DNA of 11,340 nucleotides. Origin: Cyanobacteria bacterium K_DeepCast_35m_m2_023. GTDB taxonomy: Bacteria; Cyanobacteriota; Cyanobacteriia; PCC-6307; Cyanobiaceae. A program made the position numbers and the translations under genes. This document shows positions 6,824 to 11,340 of this stretch, in pieces (positions within the stretch are counted from its first letter, which is position 1; each line of letters opens with the position of its first letter). The DNA lies in NCBI GenBank assembly GCA_016882345.1, contig VGQR01000040.1:1-11340 (forward strand), written 5' to 3'. The notes beneath the pieces were generated by a model. That model was not told where the DNA came from and did no database searches. It worked only from the letters and a program-made list of their open reading frames with translations.

Positions 6824-6830
6824 GCCCGCT
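6812..6830. terminator. Hairpin at the sfsA stop, between convergent genes
   Basis: AGCGGGC-ACTGA-GCCCGCT is a perfect seven-pair stem with the sfsA stop codon TGA in its loop, 14 nt from the stop of the convergent LysR-like gene. It is symmetric and could serve both directions. It lacks a T-tract, so it would be at best a weak intrinsic terminator. Confidence 0.45.
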
Positions 6831-6844
6831 TGCACCCAAACGGC

Positions 6845-7693
6845 TCAAGCCAACAGCAGATCGGATCGGAGCTGGAGCGACTCGAGCAGGCCCTGCAGCA
6901 ACGGTTGCGATGCGTTCTCAGCCAAAACAGCGAGCCGTTCGACGTAGGGGAATGGCTCGATCGACGGCTCGACGATCACGGGCAGCGACTGGGCTTCGCG
7001 CATCTCGGGGGTCAGAAAGGCGATCGGCAGCGATTCGTCTGCCGCGCTCAGGACGCCCCGACCGCCCTGGGCCTGCTGCTGTTGCGGAAACAGCGTTCGG
7101 AACCAGTGCTGGGAGCGCTGACAGCAGCTGTGCGGCAAAAACGCCATCAGCTGCATCTGCAGCCCCCCGCTGGCCCGTTGCCGCTTGAAGGCGTCGCGCA
7201 CCTCGCTGCTGGGCCCCGTGGCCAGCAGGGTCAGCTCGATCGGACGGTGCACGAGCTCGATCAGCACCAGATCGCTGGTCTCGGCCGGCAGCTGGGTCGG
7301 GGTGACCAGCGCCGCGTCGATCACCCGATCCCGCAGCAGCCCCACGGGGTCGTCACAGGCGAACTGCGGATCGGCGGGCGTGGCACACCACCCCTCGCTC
7401 AGGCGCCAGTGCCGCCGCCGGCGGGTCCAAAAGGGTGCATGCAGCCGCATGGGGCCGCGTCCCCTGAAGCGAGCCTGCTGATGCACCAGCCGTTGCAACT
7501 GCAGCAGGGTGTTGTCGCCGGCACAGTGCCAGCTGGCCCTCTGGCGCAGCAAGCGCAGGCCAAAGGTCTGCAGGACAGCCCTGCTGCGGCGGCTGATGGT
7601 GCTCTGGTTGGTGCCGGCGATCGCGGCAGCGCGCTCGGTGGACCGCAGCCAGATCACCAGATCCAGCGCCTCCAGCAACTCCAGGGAGACCAT
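6845..7693 (-). CDS. LysR-like transcriptional regulator
   Basis: A 282-residue protein with an N-terminal winged-helix HTH of LysR type: [20 protein letters not shown] at 4-23, then [23 protein letters not shown] at 29-51, where an LTTR recognition helix is expected. The C-terminal part alternates strands and helices like a periplasmic-binding-type effector domain (for example [15 protein letters not shown] and [12 protein letters not shown]), but is divergent and Arg/Gln-rich, and I cannot name a ligand. The length fits the usual 290-320, slightly short. ATG 7693 is the first start after the upstream in-frame stop at 7754. It is divergent from ispH with a 102-nt spacer, a classic LTTR arrangement, so it may control ispH and itself; this is inference. 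No orthologue name is recognised. Confidence 0.8.
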   Translation of the reverse strand: MVSLELLEALDLVIWLRSTERAAAIAGTNQSTISRRSRAVLQTFGLRLLRQRASWHCAGDNTLLQLQRLVHQQARFRGRGPMRLHAPFWTRRRRHWRLSEGWCATPADPQFACDDPVGLLRDRVIDAALVTPTQLPAETSDLVLIELVHRPIELTLLATGPSSEVRDAFKRQRASGGLQMQLMAFLPHSCCQRSQHWFRTLFPQQQQAQGGRGVLSAADESLPIAFLTPEMREAQSLPVIVEPSIEPFPYVERLAVLAENASQPLLQGLLESLQLRSDLLLA

Positions 7694-7769
7694 GGGAACC
7701 TGCAGCTGTTCGAATCTTGGGGCAAACCACGCATCGGCGACAAGGCCCAGCCATCAGTGGCGACCCATA

Positions 7770-7796
7770 CAGTTGGTGTTCCCGCGCTCACCGCTG
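7770..7796. promoter_or_regulatory. Imperfect dyad before ispH, possible regulator site
   Basis: CAG-TT-GGTG, ten bases, CACC-G-CTG forms an inverted repeat with one unpaired base, lying in the spacer between the LysR-like gene and ispH and reaching the first base of the ispH GTG. LysR-type proteins bind interrupted dyads in such spacers. It is a candidate only; no clear promoter boxes were found beside it. Confidence 0.3.
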
Positions 7797-9016
7797 TGGA
7801 CACTCGCGCCTTTAAGCGTTCGCTGCACCACTCGGACCGCTACAATCGCCGCGGCTTCGGTCTGGGCGACGAGGTGGCCGGCACGCTCGAGCAGGCCTAC
7901 CAGAGCGATCTGATCGCCGCGTTGCGGGCCAATGGCTATGAATTGCGCGAAGGACGGCTGACGGTGCGGCTGGCCGAGGCGTTCGGGTTCTGCTGGGGCG
8001 TCGAGCGGGCCGTGGCCATGGCCTACGAAACGCGCCGCCACTACCCATCCGAGCGCATCTGGATCACCAACGAGATCATCCACAACCCCTCGGTCAACGC
8101 GCACCTGCGCGAGATGGACGTGCGGTTCATCCCGGTCGAGCAGGGCGTCAAGGATTTCTCCGAGGTCGCCAGCGGCGACGTGGTGATCCTGCCCGCCTTC
8201 GGCGCCACCGTGCAGGAGATGCAGCTGCTGAGCGAGCGCGGCTGCCACATCGTCGACACCACCTGCCCCTGGGTCTCGAAGGTCTGGAACACCGTCGAGA
8301 AGCACAAAAAGCACGCCTTCACCTCGATCATCCACGGCAAGGTCAAGCACGAAGAGACCCTGGCCACCAGCAGCTTCGCCGGCACCTACCTGGTGGTGCT
8401 CGATCTGGCCGAAGCCCAGATGGTCTGCGACTACATCCTGGCCAGCGAAAACGGCGGCAGCCCCAGCCCCGCCGAGCGCGACGCCTTCATGGCCCGCTTT
8501 GCCAAGGCCTGCTCGCCAGGCTTTGACCCCGACCGCGACCTGGTGCGGCTGGGGGTGGCCAACCAGACCACCATGCTCAAGAGCGAAACCGAAGAGATCG
8601 GCCGCCTGTTCGAGCGCACGATGCTGCGGCGGTACGGACCGGCTGAGCTCAGCGAGCACTTCCTGGCGTTCAACACGATCTGCGACGCCACCCAGGAGCG
8701 CCAGGACGCGATGTTCGCCCTGGTGGACGAACCCCTCGATCTGCTGGTGGTGATCGGCGGCTACAACTCGTCGAACACCACCCACCTGCAGGAGATTGCG
8801 ATCAGCCGCGGCATCCGCTCGTTCCACATCGACACCCCCGAATGCATCGGGCCGGGCAACTGCATCACGCACAAACCCTTGGGCGGCGAACTCGAGACGG
8901 TCAACGCATTCCTGCCTGAGGGCCCGATCCGCGTTGGCATCACCTCTGGTGCCTCCACCCCGGATCGGGTGGTGGAGGATGTGATCCGCCGCCTGATCGA
9001 GCTGAGCGCTCCCTGA
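7796..9016 (+). CDS. ispH: 4-hydroxy-3-methylbut-2-enyl diphosphate reductase
   Basis: IspH (LytB) is the last enzyme of the MEP pathway, reducing HMBPP to IPP and DMAPP with a [4Fe-4S] cluster. It feeds carotenoids, phytol, quinones and undecaprenol. The three cluster cysteines are C66 ([11 protein letters not shown]), C157 (DTTCPWVSK) and C296 ([11 protein letters not shown]). Substrate motifs include [23 protein letters not shown] and [13 protein letters not shown], and the end has [12 protein letters not shown]. At 406 residues it is the long cyanobacterial/plastid type, with about 50 extra N-terminal residues relative to E. coli (first cysteine at residue 12). The GTG start at 7796 gives [22 protein letters not shown], the family start as I know it. 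The frame stays open far upstream, but that stretch is antisense to the LysR-like gene. Confidence 0.97.
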   Translation: MDTRAFKRSLHHSDRYNRRGFGLGDEVAGTLEQAYQSDLIAALRANGYELREGRLTVRLAEAFGFCWGVERAVAMAYETRRHYPSERIWITNEIIHNPSVNAHLREMDVRFIPVEQGVKDFSEVASGDVVILPAFGATVQEMQLLSERGCHIVDTTCPWVSKVWNTVEKHKKHAFTSIIHGKVKHEETLATSSFAGTYLVVLDLAEAQMVCDYILASENGGSPSPAERDAFMARFAKACSPGFDPDRDLVRLGVANQTTMLKSETEEIGRLFERTMLRRYGPAELSEHFLAFNTICDATQERQDAMFALVDEPLDLLVVIGGYNSSNTTHLQEIAISRGIRSFHIDTPECIGPGNCITHKPLGGELETVNAFLPEGPIRVGITSGASTPDRVVEDVIRRLIELSAP

Positions 9017-9054
9017 CAGGACACCGTGGCGCCGCGTCCATGGTGACCAGGGGC

Positions 9055-9090
9055 TTTACATTTGATACACACTTAGCCGGGCGATCCGGC
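9055..9090 (+). promoter_or_regulatory. AT-rich promoter-like patch and leader hairpin before the DUF1997 gene
   Basis: The spacer after ispH has an unusually AT-rich patch (TTTACATTTGATACACACTTA, broken as TTTACA at 9055 and TTGATACAC at 9062). A small hairpin GCCGG-GCGAT-CCGGC follows at 9076-9090. GGGAG at 9095-9099 could be the ribosome site for the TTG at 9110. The AT-rich stretch is a plausible promoter, but exact boxes cannot be fixed. Confidence 0.3.
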
Positions 9091-9109
9091 ACCCGGGAGT
9101 TTCTCGCCG

Positions 9110-9763
9110 TTGACAACCCTGTCGACCCATCCCGTTGTTGCCGCGAGCCCCGGGCCGTTGTTGCGGCACAGCACCGATGCCAAGGTGCGGCGCTATGCCA
9201 GCACCTTTGCCGACCTGATGGAAATGGCCGCACCAGCCGAGGTGGTACGCACCTACCTGGACCGCCATGAGGGCTGGTTTCGACGCTGTGCGGCGCCGAT
9301 GACGGTGCAGCCCCTGGGCCATTCCCTCAATGGCTACACCCTGACCCTGGGGCGATTCGGCAACTTTGGGTTTGAGGTCGAACCGACCATTGGCCTGGAG
9401 CTGCTGCCCCAGTCCGAGGGCGTCTACCGAATCGTGACCGTGCCGGTCCCGCCCAGCGAGGGCACGACCAACCTGCAGCAGCTCTACGACGTGGCCTTCA
9501 ATGCTTCGCTCGAACTGGACGACAGGGATGCCGATCCGGAGAACCCCCTGACCATCGTGCGCTGGGAGCTCGATCTGGCAGTGTGGATCACCCTGCCTGG
9601 GGTGATCACCCTGCTGCCCGACAACCTGGTGCAAAGCAGCGGCGACCACCTGCTGCGCCAGATCGTGCGGCAGATTTCACGGCGACTGACCTGGAAGGTT
9701 CAAGAAGACTTTCACGCCAGCCACGGCCTGGCCTGCCCGCCGCGACGGCGGGCCCAGTTCTGA
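9110..9763 (+). CDS. DUF1997 family protein
   Basis: A 217-residue soluble protein of a family found in cyanobacteria and plastids. Conserved-looking segments are RRYASTFADLMEMAAP (27-42), YLDRHEGWFRRCAAPM (49-64), YTLTLGRFGNFGFEVEP (76-92), TIGLELLPQSEGVYRI (93-108), and a C-terminal LLPDNLVQSSGDHLLRQIVRQISRRLTWKVQEDFH (168-202). The alternating strands ending in a long amphipathic helix suggest a lipid- or ligand-binding START-like fold, but that is inference; no function is established. The start appears to be TTG at 9110, the only start-like codon between an in-frame stop at 9074 and the conserved region, with GGGAG ten bases upstream. It is convergent with the DUF4079 gene, 12 nt apart. 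Confidence 0.85.
   Translation: MTTLSTHPVVAASPGPLLRHSTDAKVRRYASTFADLMEMAAPAEVVRTYLDRHEGWFRRCAAPMTVQPLGHSLNGYTLTLGRFGNFGFEVEPTIGLELLPQSEGVYRIVTVPVPPSEGTTNLQQLYDVAFNASLELDDRDADPENPLTIVRWELDLAVWITLPGVITLLPDNLVQSSGDHLLRQIVRQISRRLTWKVQEDFHASHGLACPPRRRAQF
9735..9753. other. Hairpin at the DUF1997 3' end
   Basis: GCCCGCC-GCGAC-GGCGGGC is a seven-pair GC stem within the last codons of the DUF1997 gene. It encodes the CPPRRRA tail. There is no T-tract. Together with the palindrome at 9777-9788 it may slow polymerase between the convergent genes. Confidence 0.35.
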
Positions 9764-9775
9764 AGCCAGCCGCCG

Positions 9776-10240
9776 TCAGGCCGGCCTGTTCTCCCAGATC
9801 TTGGCAACGATCTGCATGCCGCTGACCGCCTGCCACAGGAACAGGGTCATCAGCCCCATGTTGAGGCCCACATGGGCCTTGCGGGCGATCAGGTTGCCCT
9901 GCTGAATCAGGGGGATCAGCGACACCGCCAGGGCCAGCAGACAGGTCATGGCGATGCCCACCAGCAGGTGGGGCCCCACAAACAGCTTGCCATTGTTGAG
10001 GTAGGTGACAGCCATGCCGCCGAAGGTGCCGAGCACCATCAGCGCCAGCATCAGGCCGCCCACCTGAAAGTGCCGCCTGGCGAAATTGCCCTTGATCAAG
10101 GTCTTGCGGGTCTCGGCGTCTGCGGTGCGGGTCTTCTTGGCCTTAATGCCCAGCCACATGCCATAGCCCGACAGGGCCAACAGCGCCCACATCAGCAATG
10201 GATGCAGGAAGTTGAGGTTGTAGGCGAGGGACTCGGGCAT
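9776..10240 (-). CDS. DUF4079 family four-helix membrane protein, cytochrome b561-like histidines
   Basis: A 154-residue protein with four hydrophobic helices at about residues 11-32, 57-80, 90-112 and 122-146. I recognise it as DUF4079, widespread in cyanobacteria and also found in plastids. Each helix begins with a histidine: H13 in NFLHPLLMW, H57 in ARRHFQVGG, H91 in VGPHLLVGI and H123 in RKAHVGLNMG. With alternating topology, H13/H91 fall on one membrane face and H57/H123 on the other, the arrangement used for two b-type haems in cytochrome b561; haem binding is inference. The ATG at 10240 (MPESLAYN) matches the family start as I know it; ATG at 10288 would add 16 unconserved residues. 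It lies 73 nt downstream of the AraC-type gene on the same strand and is convergent with DUF1997. Confidence 0.87.
   Translation of the reverse strand: MPESLAYNLNFLHPLLMWALLALSGYGMWLGIKAKKTRTADAETRKTLIKGNFARRHFQVGGLMLALMVLGTFGGMAVTYLNNGKLFVGPHLLVGIAMTCLLALAVSLIPLIQQGNLIARKAHVGLNMGLMTLFLWQAVSGMQIVAKIWENRPA
9777..9788. repeat. 12-bp palindrome at the DUF4079 stop
   Basis: CAGGCCGGCCTG is perfectly self-complementary and overlaps the DUF4079 stop codon. It could be a weak bidirectional terminator element or chance in GC-rich DNA. Confidence 0.35.
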
Positions 10241-10313
10241 GATCCGCGGCGGACAACAGGAAATCAGCCAACCACCATAACGAGCCATCCCCTGGCCAGA
10301 GACGCGTCCTCAC

Positions 10314-11330
10314 TCAATCCGAGTGGGTCAGAACCTCGGAGGGGTTGAGGTTGAAAGCCTGCTTGAAATCGCGCGAGAACGAAGTGAGATTGACATAGCC
10401 ACAGGATTGGGAAATCTGTTTGATCGACGCTTCCCCAGGCCTGGCCTGCAACAAGCGGTCACGGGCTGCAAAAAGCCTCTGGCGCCTGAACCATTGCATT
10501 GGTCCGCAGCCGTGGCGTTGCTTGAAACAGTCCTGCAGGGTGCGACGGGACAGCTGAAACGTCGACTCGAGCTCAGTCAATCGCAGTGGCTTGTAAAGGT
10601 TCGCCAACAGATAGTCCTCAACGTCAACACAACCCTGACTGCGCGGCAGCAGCGCTGCATCGGCTTGGCGGTCGCCGAACAGGCGCGAAAACACAAGCAA
10701 CCCAATGCAGCGATAGATCAGATCATCAAGACCCAATGTGGTCGCCAGATCGGACCCGTCCTCAATCAATGGATCCAACATGGCCAGCGCCTGCTGAAGG
10801 CTGGCCAGTGCGGCCGCATGGGATGGCTCATCCACCCTGAAACAGCGTGGTTCAAGCAGCCGCTGTTGCATGCATTGCAAAGGAGCAGCAAGGCCCGCCA
10901 TGCTGACAGCCGTGTTCAGCAAGACCTGAGGATCCAGCGAAAACAGCACGCCATTAAAACGTTCCGTCTGCGCCCTGAATGCTTCGCCGGTCAGATAGAA
11001 ACCGCGGGCTTGACGATTGAGATTGAAAATCTGCTGTCCGTAGCGCAATTGGGACTCACCGTCCAGCGTCAACAGAAACGCTGCGCGCGCACTGTGATGG
11101 CTCTGTCCATGCAGCGGGGTGTGGCAGCCAGCGACCAGATCAATGCCGCCAACGGTGGCGCTGATCGAACGATGCTCAAAACGCTGAAGCGGGCCGATCT
11201 GGGCCAGATCGCGAATGGGGATGACCGCATCCAGGCACTGGGCTAACGAGGCCGGGTCCCGCTGCAAGACGGCTTCACCATTTCTGAACGCCAACGCATG
11301 CGCCATGGGCAAGGCTTGAATTGAGGGCAC
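10314..11330 (-). CDS. AraC-family transcriptional regulator (5' end uncertain)
   Basis: At least 338 residues. The C-terminal domain has the two AraC helix-turn-helix units: LTELESTFQLSRRTLQDCFKQ (251-271) and IKQISQSCGYVNLTSFSRDFKQAF (303-326), the latter matching the family signature, ending in NPSEVL. The N-terminal 200 residues look like an AraC-binding beta domain (for example IDLVAGCHTPLHGQ, AAFLLTLDGESQLRYG) of the kind that senses small molecules; the ligand is unknown. The start is drawn at GTG 11330, but the frame stays open to the window edge; ATG 11306 (MAHALAF) is another choice. Base composition is clearly lower in GC than every neighbour, and leucine and lysine codons are less G/C-biased, suggesting acquisition from another source. 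It might control DUF4079 downstream, but nothing shows it. Confidence 0.88.
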   Translation of the reverse strand: MPSIQALPMAHALAFRNGEAVLQRDPASLAQCLDAVIPIRDLAQIGPLQRFEHRSISATVGGIDLVAGCHTPLHGQSHHSARAAFLLTLDGESQLRYGQQIFNLNRQARGFYLTGEAFRAQTERFNGVLFSLDPQVLLNTAVSMAGLAAPLQCMQQRLLEPRCFRVDEPSHAAALASLQQALAMLDPLIEDGSDLATTLGLDDLIYRCIGLLVFSRLFGDRQADAALLPRSQGCVDVEDYLLANLYKPLRLTELESTFQLSRRTLQDCFKQRHGCGPMQWFRRQRLFAARDRLLQARPGEASIKQISQSCGYVNLTSFSRDFKQAFNLNPSEVLTHSD

Positions 11331-11340
11331 CTCGAAAAAT

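Noticed and set aside
3241..7624. HIP1 octamers as a signal of special organisation
   Set aside because: Only three copies (3241, 5890, 7617), two of them inside genes; this is mildly above chance at this GC content and common in cyanobacteria.
6830..7795. Long in-frame 5' extension of ispH to 6830 (728 codons in all)
   Set aside because: The extra 322 codons are antisense to the LysR-like gene and have no similarity to IspH, whose family start falls at 7796.
7841..7846. TACAAT resembling a -10 box near the ispH start
   Set aside because: It falls inside the conserved coding sequence for DRYNRRGFG, so it is explained by the codons for Tyr-Asn.
7754..8872. 372-codon minus-strand frame over ispH
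   Set aside because: Shadow of ispH, whose three cluster cysteines and motifs are intact in the other strand.
9056..9649. 197-codon minus-strand frame over the DUF1997 gene
   Set aside because: Antisense shadow; His/Gln/Gly-rich with no motif, whereas the plus frame has family blocks.
10323..11246. 307-codon plus-strand frame over the AraC gene
   Set aside because: The minus strand has a complete AraC double helix-turn-helix signature, so this is the shadow.

Overview
The window is chromosomal DNA of a high-GC cyanobacterium, most likely of the Cyanobium / freshwater-type Synechococcus group. The evidence is the family content: a DUF3181 protein, a DUF1997 protein, a DUF4079 membrane protein, the long cyanobacterial form of IspH (first iron-sulfur cysteine at residue 66), the octamer GCGATCGC, and strongly G/C-ending codons. 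Apart from the last gene, it reads as ordinary conserved core genome. I see no CRISPR array, insertion sequence, prophage or toxin-antitoxin module.

Left part (1-3021, all minus strand): glyA, then a WecA/TagO-type lipid-linked sugar-phosphate transferase, then the N-terminal half of cinA, which runs off the left edge. The tight spacing (62 and 19 nt) suggests one transcript. The roughly 330 nt upstream of glyA hold a leader with palindromes and the rho-independent terminator of the next gene, a minus-strand tRNA-Arg(ACG) at 3356-3429.

Middle part (3494-5981): three small plus-strand genes (a 2TM-domain protein, DUF3181 and an 86-residue conserved unknown) converge with murJ. The two facing stop codons sit in one small hairpin. 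MurJ is divergent from sfsA (6044-6823). sfsA converges with a LysR-like regulator (6845-7693), which is itself divergent from ispH (7796-9016).

Right part (9110-11340): a DUF1997 gene with a TTG start converges with a DUF4079 membrane protein. The latter's four histidines are placed as in cytochrome b561. Upstream of DUF4079, on the same strand, lies an AraC-family regulator of clearly lower GC content that may continue past the right edge; it is the best candidate for acquired DNA.

Functionally the genes are mostly housekeeping: one-carbon metabolism (GlyA), isoprenoid supply (IspH), and the making and flipping of undecaprenyl-linked sugars (the WecA-like transferase and MurJ both act on undecaprenyl-linked substrates, and undecaprenol comes from the pathway that IspH completes). 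The observations most worth following are that MurJ lacks two of the three arginines that contact lipid II in E. coli MurJ, the b561-like histidine pattern of the DUF4079 protein, and the compositional shift at the AraC gene. I did not find a convincing new multi-gene system.
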